Assembly (NCBI GenBank): GCA_049302575.1
Contig: JBAQMG010000034.1
Coordinates: 1-15,411, forward strand
Length of the DNA stretch: 15,411 nt
DNA from: JBAQMG01 sp049302575
Lineage (GTDB): Bacteria > Bacillota > Desulfitobacteriia > Desulfitobacteriales > Desulfitobacteriaceae
Direction of reading: 5' to 3'
A program made the translations under genes and the position numbers. Below the pieces are notes generated by a model, which searched no databases, had not been told where the DNA came from, and saw only the letters and a list, made by a program, of their open reading frames with translations. Numbering within the stretch: position 1 is the first letter of the stretch; every line of letters begins with the position of its first letter. Shown one piece after another: positions 6,960-14,093 of this stretch.

Positions 6960-7409
6960 TTACTTAGCTTTTCTTTTCAGCATAACGGCTTGGGTCAGTT
7001 CCTGAACTACTTTTTCATTCTGGTTGGTAACATAAATTACCAAATTAATAATTCCCCGATCCGACTTGCTGGTCTCTTTTTTATCCTTAATTACCAGTTT
7101 GATATAAATTGTATCTCCGGGGATGATCGCCCCGGTAAATTTGAGCCCAATTTCCATGAGCGCTATTGTTGTTCCTTCGAAAATACCCATTTGATTCTGA
7201 AGGCCAGTCGCAATTGCTGTCCCTAATACGCCATGGGCAATCCGTGTCTTAAACGGAGTGCTCTGAGCAAAAGTTTCATCTGTGTGCAACGGGTTATAGT
7301 CACCGGAAAGTCCGGCAAATAATACGATATCAGTCTCAGTAACCGTTCGGCGCCCACTGATAAACTCATCGTTTACCTGAAAATCTTCAAAAAACATTCC
7401 CAGTGCCAA
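6960..7409 (-). CDS. MaoC-family enoyl-CoA hydratase
   Basis: This is a 149-residue single hot-dog-fold protein of the MaoC/(R)-hydratase family, which adds water across an enoyl-CoA double bond. The hydratase-2 motif is seen as LSGDYNPLHTDETFA, with the catalytic pair Asp37 and His42, followed by the conserved RIAHGVLGTAIATG stretch. The start is TTG. I chose it because AGGGGAGG lies 8 nt before it, while the first ATG (residue 5) has no suitable site. The gene sits just downstream of a ruined crotonase gene. Crotonase BbsH does this step in classical bbs operons, so MaoC may have taken over. MaoC enzymes of this kind usually make (R)-3-hydroxyacyl-CoA, which pairs naturally with the SDR dehydrogenase rather than with the 3-hydroxyacyl-CoA dehydrogenase of this cluster. 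Confidence 0.85.
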   Translation of the reverse strand: MALGMFFEDFQVNDEFISGRRTVTETDIVLFAGLSGDYNPLHTDETFAQSTPFKTRIAHGVLGTAIATGLQNQMGIFEGTTIALMEIGLKFTGAIIPGDTIYIKLVIKDKKETSKSDRGIINLVIYVTNQNEKVVQELTQAVMLKRKAK

Positions 7410-7430
7410 TGATTTATCCTCCCCTCCAGC

Positions 7431-7711
7431 TTAACACCCTTTACAAACGGGTTTTCTTTTTTCCAGAAATGCCAAAGTACCCTCGTGAAAGTCTTCCGTT
7501 CCCACTAACATGCCTAATCCCCTCGCCTCAAGATCCAGGGCTCCAGCTATGTCCATGGCGAAACTTTTATTAATATTGGCAATTCGGCAGCCATTCTACC
7601 CGGAATCGGTTCACCAAATAGCAGCAGCTCCGTAGCCTTCAAGCGTCCCATCATCCGTGGCAGTTTTACTGTGCCTCCACCGGCTGGCAAGGCGCTAATG
7701 TTCACTTCTTG
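7431..7711 (-). pseudogene. Enoyl-CoA hydratase (crotonase) remnant, truncated and frameshifted
   Basis: Two pieces of a crotonase can be read in different frames. The first (about 7711-7577) gives SALPAGGGTVKLPRMMGRLK and then ATELLLFGEPI, the middle of the family. The second (about 7593-7431) gives FAMDIAGALDLEARG, then EGTLAFLEKRKP and a stop, the typical C-terminus. The first 120 or so residues are missing, and roughly 30-35 codons between the two pieces are gone with a change of frame, so no active enzyme can be made. The remnant sits between the IpdB-like gene and the MaoC gene without a start codon or ribosome site of its own. In bbs operons the hydratase BbsH is a crotonase, so this may be the decayed BbsH counterpart. 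Its last 71 bases match the right window edge (15341-15411) with only three differences, which points to a recent duplication. Confidence 0.88.
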
Positions 7712-7723
7712 CTAATCTAAAAT

Positions 7724-8581
7724 TTAAAAGGCTTCCCGTAAAACACCGAGTGTGTCAACCTGAGTGCGCAACGTATCCATTTCAAAAATTGTTGGCGGTT
7801 TCGTCATTGCAACATTTTTCGGAACAATCAGGTCGAAAGCGGTGTTGTCTAAGACCTCTTCCACACTATGTCCTGGATGAACAGATTTCAAGCGCATATG
7901 TTTGCTCTGCTCTTCGTAATCCATCACGCACAAGGGGGTAAAACAGAGAGTCGGTCCAGAGTTTTCAAATTCAAAATCTTTTTTCCAACCATATTTGTTG
8001 CGGTGTCCCATTGAGGTAATAAAATCTACCTCATCCACAAAAGTTCTCCGATCATGTTTACGCACAAAATGATAAATACGTTTCATATTATCATTGAAAT
8101 TAAGAATTCCCATCAAACCAGGTCCCTTTAATTCAGGATTATCCCAGTCCTTCCCAATCAAGGTATTGTTGATATTACCGTATTTATCAATCTGCAAACC
8201 GCCTACAAAAAAAACATTTGCTAGTTTCCGAACGCCCGGATTGTAGAGCTGACAGTCATGGTCGTACATCATACCATCCGCAATTTCAATGAAACGATAT
8301 TCCCATGGTAAAAATGTAGGTGTGGATTTAGGCAACTTGTTGTTTGCCAAACTCATATAATAGCCACCTGTAATATAGGTAAGATCTGGTGCGTGGAGCG
8401 TTGCCGCCAAAATTACGCCGTTATAAATTACATCAGAATAAACTCCACCCCCAGCCGCACCGTCATCGGGCCTTACCTGACGTGAAACCAAAACTGCTAA
8501 ATACTCACTGCTACTATATTCCCCCCGATACTCCTCTTCCCTGGAAAGGTCTCTGAAGCATTCATCATTAACATTTGCCAT
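7724..8581 (-). CDS. IpdB-like CoA-transferase-superfamily subunit (beta)
   Basis: This 285-residue protein is the beta partner of a class I CoA-transferase-like heteromer. By eye it fits IpdB of actinobacterial steroid breakdown better than true glutaconate CoA-transferase beta chains. Shared blocks include GGLQIDKYGNIN, FVDEVDFITSMGH, SVHPGHSVEEV and a final PTIFEMDTLR-type segment. Where CoA-transferases carry the catalytic glutamate (ESG or SENG motifs), this protein reads TYITGGYY (Gly72-Gly73), so covalent CoA transfer looks impossible. IpdAB acts instead as a hydrolase that opens a ring in a CoA-bound intermediate. The start is ATG with GGAGGTG 5 nt before it, 26 nt after the alpha gene's stop. 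The assignment to IpdB rests on remembered family sequences, not a search. A catalytically different CoA-transferase remains possible. Confidence 0.78.
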   Translation of the reverse strand: MANVNDECFRDLSREEEYRGEYSSSEYLAVLVSRQVRPDDGAAGGGVYSDVIYNGVILAATLHAPDLTYITGGYYMSLANNKLPKSTPTFLPWEYRFIEIADGMMYDHDCQLYNPGVRKLANVFFVGGLQIDKYGNINNTLIGKDWDNPELKGPGLMGILNFNDNMKRIYHFVRKHDRRTFVDEVDFITSMGHRNKYGWKKDFEFENSGPTLCFTPLCVMDYEEQSKHMRLKSVHPGHSVEEVLDNTAFDLIVPKNVAMTKPPTIFEMDTLRTQVDTLGVLREAF

Positions 8582-8607
8582 TATTTCACCTCCATGTTTT
8601 TATCAAG

Positions 8608-9519
8608 TTAAATCATACTCTGCCGTAATTTAGACAGCTTGCTAATACCGCCTACTAATTCTTGATATTCAGTTTCATTTACCGTTCCATAAACATATTT
8701 ATCCAAATATCTTTTAAAGGCATCCTGATCTTCTCCAGTGCGAGCCGCTTCTGCAGCTGCAACGTATTCCCGTACTGCTTCACGGTCATGCATATAATAA
8801 CCTTGCGCCTCTTCCGGATGCGCCCCATACTGAGCTTCAACCACATAATCTGCCGCAACCAGTCCCGAGAGAATTACCAACCTCGGTTCTTGATTCATCA
8901 CTTTATTGGGTACCAGTTCCTCACAACTGACAATAATCGGTCCTTTGGTCGCCCGTGCAATAATTCTCTCCCCGAACACGGTTGCCTTATAGATTACATT
9001 TCCATAAGGATCGGCTTGAGAAGCATGTAATAAGGCGACATCTATCGGAATAGGAGACACTGCTATCCATTTTTTTCCTTCTACTTCAATTTCACGCAGG
9101 TCTTTATTATACTTGGGAAGATCGGTACCCACACCCTGCTTAGTCAGCATATAAGGCTGATGCCAGCCAGCAGCTTTCATCGCGCAATGCCAGTGCTGAA
9201 AGTCACACTCCCAAAAAGTTAAACCCAACTTTTGTTCCATGGCGCGACGGTAATTTGGCGCAATGGGCGCATAATGCTGGAGCCCCAAATAAGTTGTTAC
9301 CACTTTCTTAACACAGCCAGCTCCAATTAACATGTCCAGACCAACGCCACCACCGAGGCTTACCACCGTTAGATCTTTTACGCCCCGGCGAATTAGAGCG
9401 CGAATTAGAGCCATTGGCTCATGAAAAAGAATAAAACCGGATAAGCCAACGGTATCGCCATCCTTGATCAGGCTAACTGCTTTATCGATGTCGATTACCC
9501 GAGAACTGCGTTCTGCCAT
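8608..9519 (-). CDS. IpdA-like CoA-transferase-superfamily subunit (alpha)
   Basis: This is the alpha partner of the beta gene that follows. With the start chosen here it has 303 residues. The first part has the usual alpha-chain layout (DGDTVGLSGFILFHEPMAL, then DLTVVSLGGG). The second part carries SCEELVP, VVEAQYGAHPEEAQGYY and a helical tail common to glutaconate CoA-transferase alpha and IpdA. Glu104 in WECD lies near the acidic residue I recall as important in IpdA, an alignment made by eye only. The frame is open back to TTG at 9555, directly against the SDR stop. I chose ATG at 9519 because GGGAGGG lies 6 nt upstream and the following residues begin the domain at once. In an anaerobic arylsuccinate-type cluster such a pair could open a ring or hydrolyse a beta-dicarbonyl CoA ester, a function not known from classical bbs operons. 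Confidence 0.78.
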   Translation of the reverse strand: MAERSSRVIDIDKAVSLIKDGDTVGLSGFILFHEPMALIRALIRRGVKDLTVVSLGGGVGLDMLIGAGCVKKVVTTYLGLQHYAPIAPNYRRAMEQKLGLTFWECDFQHWHCAMKAAGWHQPYMLTKQGVGTDLPKYNKDLREIEVEGKKWIAVSPIPIDVALLHASQADPYGNVIYKATVFGERIIARATKGPIIVSCEELVPNKVMNQEPRLVILSGLVAADYVVEAQYGAHPEEAQGYYMHDREAVREYVAAAEAARTGEDQDAFKRYLDKYVYGTVNETEYQELVGGISKLSKLRQSMI

Positions 9520-9555
9520 TAATTTCCCTCCCTTGTTGTTAACTTTTAAGTACAA

Positions 9556-10326
9556 TTAGTTTTGTACTCCCATGAAGAATCCTCCATCAACACCCAGAGC
9601 GACACCCGTTACATAACTGGCGGCTGGTGATGCTAGAAATGCCACTACTTCTGCCAGTTCCTCAGGTTTGGCCGATCTTCCCAAAGGAATTTGCAACTTA
9701 AAGGCTTCCTTAATTTTCTCCGGAATCTTATCACTCATCGGTGTTTCAATAAATCCAGGCATGATCGCATTGACGGTCATATCTGCGCCTTCTTTAGCGG
9801 CATATCGTCCAAATTCCTTAGCCATTGAACGGGTGAGCCCGATGACTCCCATTTTCGAAGCCGAATAACTGATCTGTCCAATATTTCCCGCGACCCCACC
9901 TTTAGAAGAGAAGTTGATTACCCGACCATATTTATTGTTGCGCATTACTGGAGCCACTGCCTGACTGCATAAGAAAGTACCTTTAAGGTTTACATTGATC
10001 ACCGCGTCCCAATCTTCTTCGGTCATCTTTTCCAATAAAGCATCCTTGTTAATTCCAGCGTTATTGACCAAAATATCTAGTCTCCCAAACTTGTCAACGG
10101 TATCCTTCACCATCTGCTCTACTTCGGCCTTAACCGAAATGTCTACGCGCAGAGCCAAGGCCTCGCCGCCCCGTTGTTTAATTTCTTCAACCACTTGTTG
10201 CGCCGAGTCCAGATTGATATCCACCACAACTACTTTGGCTCCTTCACGAACCATGACCATCACGATACCCTTACCAATTCCTTGTCCACCACCTGTAACA
10301 ATAGCCACACGATCCTGCAAACGCAT
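9556..10326 (-). CDS. SDR-family 3-hydroxyacyl-CoA dehydrogenase, BbsD/FabG-like
   Basis: This 256-residue protein is a classical short-chain dehydrogenase/reductase. The cofactor loop is TGGGQGIG (11-18), and Asp36 at the end of the second strand favours NAD over NADP. NNAG lies at 88-91 and the catalytic tetrad is complete: Asn113, Ser141, Tyr154 and Lys158. The tail (VTGVALGVDGGFFMG) is normal. In the bbs pathway BbsCD, two SDR chains, oxidise the hydroxybenzylsuccinyl-CoA. Here a single, fully equipped SDR is present, so it would be a homomer or pair with something outside the window. The start is ATG with GAGGGAGGG 7 nt before it. The downstream IpdA-like gene begins about 36 nt after its stop. 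FabG-type 3-oxoacyl reductase activity cannot be excluded, but the CoA-ester context argues for oxidation of a 3-hydroxyacyl-CoA. Confidence 0.85.
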   Translation of the reverse strand: MRLQDRVAIVTGGGQGIGKGIVMVMVREGAKVVVVDINLDSAQQVVEEIKQRGGEALALRVDISVKAEVEQMVKDTVDKFGRLDILVNNAGINKDALLEKMTEEDWDAVINVNLKGTFLCSQAVAPVMRNNKYGRVINFSSKGGVAGNIGQISYSASKMGVIGLTRSMAKEFGRYAAKEGADMTVNAIMPGFIETPMSDKIPEKIKEAFKLQIPLGRSAKPEELAEVVAFLASPAASYVTGVALGVDGGFFMGVQN

Positions 10327-10412
10327 TTCATACCCTCCCTCGTAATTTCATAATTCTTTCATTTAGAGTTGTATTTATTCAATACCGTTGAGATATTTAA
10401 TTTATAGCCTTT

Positions 10413-10442
10413 TTGACATGCAGCTTACCGTATCTGTATGAA
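10413..10442 (+). promoter_or_regulatory. Possible plus-strand promoter in the SDR/dehydrogenase gap
   Basis: TTGACA (10413-10418) is followed after 18 nt by TATGAA (10437-10442). It would drive transcription against the operon, through the hairpin at 10513-10542 and into the antisense of the 3-hydroxyacyl-CoA dehydrogenase gene. No plus-strand gene follows, so this may be chance in AT-rich DNA. The rest of the 239-nt gap (10327-10565) shows no gene. Confidence 0.22.
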
Positions 10443-10512
10443 TCATGATGTGCGATTTTGTTGTTAGAACTTATCACTCTCAAGTATGGTCACAAAGAGA
10501 AATAATATTGGT

Positions 10513-10542
10513 GGCTGAGGCCATTTCCAAATGACCTCAGCC
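10513..10542 (-). terminator. Strong hairpin just after the 3-hydroxyacyl-CoA dehydrogenase gene
   Basis: GGCTGAGG (10513-10520) pairs with CCTCAGCC (10535-10542), and inside it CATTT pairs with AAATG across a single mismatch and a CC loop. It starts 24 nt past the gene's stop codon. No T-run follows on either strand, so it is either a weak terminator or an RNA processing or stabilising element that sets different levels for the genes on its two sides. Confidence 0.5.
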
Positions 10543-10565
10543 TTGTAGGTTAAGCCACCAGTTTT

Positions 10566-11417
10566 CTAAGCGTAATTATAGAACCCCCGGCCGCTTTTCC
10601 GGCCCAAATACCCAGCGTTGACCAGGTTACGCAACTGCGGGCATGGAAAATACTTGCTTTCCCCAAAGTTCTGGTAAAGATTTTCGAGGATCGATAGCAC
10701 GGTATCCAGCCCGATAAAATCAGCCAGTTCCAACGGACCAAGAGGATGGTTTAACCCTAGCTTGGCGCACTTATCAATGTCTTCCACTGAACCCCTGCCT
10801 TCATAGACGGCATAGAACGCCTCATTCATGTAAGGCATACCCAACCTAGTTGAGAGAAAGCCAGGATAGTCCTTGGCAACCACAGGTTCCTTGCCCTGCT
10901 TCAAGGCAAGGTCACGAACCACATTAATGGTTTCCTCAGAGGTTTCCTGTCCGCGGATTATTTCTACCAGTCTCATTACCTGGACTGGTAGGAAGAAATG
11001 CATACCGACAAACCTATCCCTGCGAGCAGTAGCTGTAGCCATGGTAGTAATGGATAGGGCCGAAGTATTGGAAGCAAATATCGCCTCCGACTTCACTATT
11101 TTATCCAGCTGAGCAAACACCTGCATTTTCAGGTCGATATCCTCGTTCACCGCCTCGATCACAAAATCAGCATCGGCAGCTGTCGCGAAATCACTGCTGG
11201 TATTCAGTCTGGTCAGCATGTTATCTCTATCTGTCTCACTTAATTTCCCTTTCTCCACACTTCTGCCCAAGCTACTGCCAATTTGCTTGACCACCCTTTC
11301 CAGCGCTGCAGCTTGCACATCAATGGCAGTAACGCTAAACCCTGGCATCAGGCAGACTTGGGCAATTCCAATGCCCATTTGCCCGCTCCCAACGACAACT
11401 ATTTTTTTTATTTCCAT
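10566..11417 (-). CDS. 3-hydroxyacyl-CoA dehydrogenase (Hbd/FadB family) with altered active-site asparagines
   Basis: This 283-residue protein has the usual two-domain layout of NAD-dependent 3-hydroxyacyl-CoA dehydrogenases. A Rossmann domain begins with VGSGQMG (GSGQMG at 10-15), and a C-terminal helical domain contains LGLNHPLGPLELADFIGLD and ends GYLGRKSGRGFYNY. Ser119, the catalytic His140 and its partner Glu152 are present. Two normally conserved asparagines differ: the HFFNP motif reads HFFLP (Leu143), and the VNR motif reads STR (Thr190, at the substrate-contacting Asn). These changes may mark a subfamily with an unusual bulky or dicarboxylic substrate. The start is ATG after GGGAGGA. 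Enzymes of this family act on (S)-3-hydroxyacyl-CoA, which suits a crotonase product, so the gene may belong functionally with the lost crotonase or with its copy at the right edge. Confidence 0.85.
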   Translation of the reverse strand: MEIKKIVVVGSGQMGIGIAQVCLMPGFSVTAIDVQAAALERVVKQIGSSLGRSVEKGKLSETDRDNMLTRLNTSSDFATAADADFVIEAVNEDIDLKMQVFAQLDKIVKSEAIFASNTSALSITTMATATARRDRFVGMHFFLPVQVMRLVEIIRGQETSEETINVVRDLALKQGKEPVVAKDYPGFLSTRLGMPYMNEAFYAVYEGRGSVEDIDKCAKLGLNHPLGPLELADFIGLDTVLSILENLYQNFGESKYFPCPQLRNLVNAGYLGRKSGRGFYNYA

Positions 11418-11454
11418 AGTTTAATATCCTCCCTCTAAATATGTCGGTTAGTAA

Positions 11455-11547
11455 TTAAATTACCCGAGCTCGTTCAACGCACCGCCTCGAATTCAATTTC
11501 GGGAAGTTCTGCTTGCGCTTAACATAAATTTCCAGTTCTATTGTCAT
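11455..11547 (-). other. Tiny open frame with good ribosome site, probable gene remnant
   Basis: A 30-codon frame starts at ATG 11547, 7 nt after AAGGGGGTG, and begins MTIELEIYVKRKQNF. Its ATG overlaps a TAA (TAATG) that closes another frame ending EELKMLKGVP, the classic arrangement of two coupled genes. No family is recognised, and both pieces look like the end of one gene and the beginning of another, left after a deletion. The remaining bases of the 220-nt gap (11418-11637) show nothing else. Confidence 0.3.
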
Positions 11548-11637
11548 TAAGGCACCCCCTTAAGCATTTTGAGTTCTTCAACTCCAGCTCGTAATTAGTG
11601 GACTCCAGACCTAAAATTGATCTGATAGGAGCTGCGT

Positions 11638-12546
11638 CTAATCGCACAAGACTCGCTGCACAAAAGACTGCGCATTGGGATGTTTAAGGATCTTCGTGGC
11701 ATTGGTGAGCATAATTTTCTTTTTAACTTCTTCGGGGAAGTTTTGTTTTTCAAAGTCATCTAACCACTTCCCAGGCGACATAACTGGGTAGTCGCTGCCA
11801 AAGGTGATCCTGTCCTGAAGTAAAGTCCTAGCATATTGGAGCAGGTTGGGGGAGAAGTATTTGGGTAGCCACCCCGAAAGGTCACGATAAATGTTTGTTT
11901 TGCATTGAGCCATGGAAAGTGCCTCGTCCTCCCAGGGAAAGGCCGGATGGGCGATGATTATATCGATTTCCGGAAAATCAGCTGCCATTTCGTCAACATA
12001 CGGTATCGGTTTGGAATAATCCAAATAACTACCACCGCCTCCTCTGATACCGGCCCGCCAGCCAGTCTGTCCCATATGGAAGATAACTGGTACCTTTAAT
12101 TCGGCACACTTTTCCCATAAAGGATAAAAACGCTTGTCATTCGGATAAAAGCGCTGAGCTATCTGGTGAAACTTAATCCCACAAAGCCCCAGCTCATTTA
12201 TGCAACGATCGACTTCGTCAATTGCCATTTTGCCCTTCCACGGATCCACACTGCCGAAGCCGACAAAGTTGTCTGGGTAACGACGGCAGAGTTCGGCAAC
12301 GTATTCGTTGGGAAGCGGAGGAACGCCAGTTGCAGTTTCAGCGTCCCAACCAAGCAGCAGTCCGGCCAATTGAAGATCCTCAAACTCTTTAACCATCTTT
12401 TCCACGCCTTTGTGCCCGCCAAACTCTGATTTCATCATCGGCACCGGCCCTAAAAATTCTTTCCCCACTAAATATTCATACTCATTTATATCAAACTTCT
12501 CTGCTGGTGGATGCACATGCATATCAATGCCTCTTACTTTAGCCAT
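11638..12546 (-). CDS. Amidohydrolase-2 (ACMSD-like) metal-dependent hydrolase or decarboxylase
   Basis: This protein of about 302 residues belongs to the amidohydrolase-2 family, TIM-barrel enzymes such as ACMSD, gamma-resorcylate decarboxylase and 4-oxalomesaconate hydratase. The metal ligands are visible in order: DMHVH (His10 and His12) at the N-terminus, VIFHMGQTGW and IIAHPAFPWEDEAL in the middle, and FGSDYPV near the C-terminus. The typical NATKIL segment follows at the end. Members decarboxylate or hydrolyse small carboxylic or aromatic compounds. The reaction here cannot be told. I chose ATG at 12546 over GTG at 12549 because AGGTGA has better spacing to it. The gene lies 47 nt after the class III CoA-transferase and is clearly in the same transcript. 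A protein of this kind is not part of classical bbs operons, so it may act on a released acid or an extra ring substituent. Confidence 0.82.
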   Translation of the reverse strand: MAKVRGIDMHVHPPAEKFDINEYEYLVGKEFLGPVPMMKSEFGGHKGVEKMVKEFEDLQLAGLLLGWDAETATGVPPLPNEYVAELCRRYPDNFVGFGSVDPWKGKMAIDEVDRCINELGLCGIKFHQIAQRFYPNDKRFYPLWEKCAELKVPVIFHMGQTGWRAGIRGGGGSYLDYSKPIPYVDEMAADFPEIDIIIAHPAFPWEDEALSMAQCKTNIYRDLSGWLPKYFSPNLLQYARTLLQDRITFGSDYPVMSPGKWLDDFEKQNFPEEVKKKIMLTNATKILKHPNAQSFVQRVLCD

Positions 12547-12593
12547 CACTTTTCACCTGTCCTTTCGATTAATTGGGGGATATTTTTTTCTTG

Positions 12594-13814
12594 TTAAGCT
12601 ATGACCTTTTGCTCTATCAAGGTATTAATCTCCAGAGGAGAATATCCGAATTCTGCCAGTATTTCATGGGTATGCTGGCCTAAAAGTGGAGCCGCTACAG
12701 GGGACACATTAGAATTAGTCCGCTGCTCACCCGCATTTCGAAGCTTGATGGTGTTACCGAGTGTTGTAACCTGTCCAGCCACCGGATGTACCCAAGTCTT
12801 AGTAATAGCGTTTTGTCTGACTTGTGGACTAGAAAACACTTCATCGTAACTCAAGACCTTACTAACGGGAATGCGGTTTTGTTCCAAAACTTCAATGATT
12901 TCAGCAGTTTTAAATTTAAAGAAATCTTGGGCCAGGTCGGCAACCAGTTTTTCGCGATGAGCAACTCTTTTTTCATTGGAGTCATAGCAAAAATCCTGTG
13001 CCAGATCAGTACGACCTAATATTTGGCAAAGTTGTTGCCATGACCGTTCGTTAAAGATTGATACTACAATATACCCATCGATGGTTTGAAACATCTGTGA
13101 AGGTACCAGCACTGGACTACCTGTTCCAAGCCTTGTCAGTTCTTTTCCTGTAGCAAAGTACATGGTGATCATGGAGGCCTGAACGGAGAGGATGGCATCT
13201 AGTAAGGAAACTTCAACGACCTTACCTTTGCCGGTTTTCTCACGTTCATAAAGAGCCGCCAGTATCCCTGCTACCGCCTGGAAAGCGGCGCTCATATCAG
13301 CCACAGGTACCCCGGCCTTCATCGGTTCGCCCTCAGGTTCTCCAGTAATGCTCATCATGCCGCTGGCTGCCTGAAAAATGACATCGACACCTGGATTATC
13401 GGCCCACGGGCCTGTCTGCCCAAATGATGTCAAACTACAATACACCAACCGTGGATTTAGTTCTAAGCATTTATCGGGGATCAAGTCCAAGCTTTTTTTA
13501 CTGCGAGGGAGAAAATTTTCAATCAGGACATCCGCCTGATTAATTAGTTGCTGGAGAATTTCTCGCCCCCCCTTTGTATTTAATTCAATAGCAATGTCTT
13601 CTTTGCCGGTATTGGCGCACAGGTAAAGAAAACTTTCACCTGCCAATTCTGATAAAACACCCATCCGACGGCTGTCTTCGCCTTCTAACGGTTCAACTTT
13701 AATAACTCTAGCGCCCATATCTGCAAGCATTTTAGCACAGTACGGTCCAGCCAGCATACGAGACATATCAATTACGGTTATTCCTTCTAAACAAGATGAT
13801 TTAAAATAGTTCAC
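12594..13814 (-). CDS. Class III (CaiB/BaiF) CoA-transferase, BbsE/BbsF-like
   Basis: This 406-residue protein is a class III CoA-transferase, which moves CoA from one acid (often succinyl-CoA) to another through aspartyl mixed anhydrides. The N-terminal pattern (VIDMSRMLAGPYCAKMLADMGARVIKVE, shown here split as VIDMSRMLAGPYC and LADMGARVIKVE) and the NTGKEDIAIEL block are typical. The catalytic aspartate is Asp173 in AGVPVADMSAAF. The C-terminal PLLGQHTHEILAEFGY is the usual ending. In the bbs pathway BbsE and BbsF form a two-chain CoA-transferase that activates benzylsuccinate. Only one such chain is present here, so it may work as a homodimer. It is the first gene of the minus-strand set. 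It starts at GTG with GGAGG 9 nt upstream and lies behind a leader of about 270 nt. This gene probably sets up the CoA ester for the rest of the pathway. Confidence 0.88.
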   Translation of the reverse strand: MNYFKSSCLEGITVIDMSRMLAGPYCAKMLADMGARVIKVEPLEGEDSRRMGVLSELAGESFLYLCANTGKEDIAIELNTKGGREILQQLINQADVLIENFLPRSKKSLDLIPDKCLELNPRLVYCSLTSFGQTGPWADNPGVDVIFQAASGMMSITGEPEGEPMKAGVPVADMSAAFQAVAGILAALYEREKTGKGKVVEVSLLDAILSVQASMITMYFATGKELTRLGTGSPVLVPSQMFQTIDGYIVVSIFNERSWQQLCQILGRTDLAQDFCYDSNEKRVAHREKLVADLAQDFFKFKTAEIIEVLEQNRIPVSKVLSYDEVFSSPQVRQNAITKTWVHPVAGQVTTLGNTIKLRNAGEQRTNSNVSPVAAPLLGQHTHEILAEFGYSPLEINTLIEQKVIA

Positions 13815-13920
13815 AGTGCTGCACCTCCTTCTTCCAACCCTTTTATAGTTTACTAAATGACCCGATACCCTGGCCCAAAACCTTAATCCCTTTTCCCATC
13901 CCCCCCAATTCTATGGTAGT

Positions 13921-14005
13921 TATTGAACGACCACTAAGTAGAAGGCAAGATCTATCCTCTTACTGAGCGACCGTTAAGTTGGTTGTACTAAACAGCCACT
14001 AAGCT
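13921..14005. repeat. Three copies of a 20-bp repeat, candidate regulator sites
   Basis: Copies at 13921-13940, 13961-13980 and 13986-14005 share the plus-strand consensus TACTGAACGACCACTAAGTT with 3 to 5 differences each. The first two are exactly 40 bp apart and the third starts 25 bp after the second. The consensus has weak dyad symmetry (TACT...AGTA ends). All three lie in the leader between the minus promoter at 14094-14122 and the first gene, a sensible place for repressor operators or an RNA-binding site. Confidence 0.6.
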
Positions 14006-14093
14006 TGAGGAAAATTAAAATCAATTTTATTCTTGGAAGTCCTGCGGGTGATTTATCAGAATGATGCTTATAATCTGAAATTTCTTAATTCTA

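Noticed and set aside
7410..7723. A complete short enoyl-CoA hydratase gene
   Set aside because: The two crotonase pieces are in different frames, the N-terminal half is absent and no start codon with a ribosome site exists.
13846..13855. TAGT-TT-ACTA palindrome close to the CoA-transferase start
   Set aside because: Arms of only four bases are expected by chance in AT-rich DNA.
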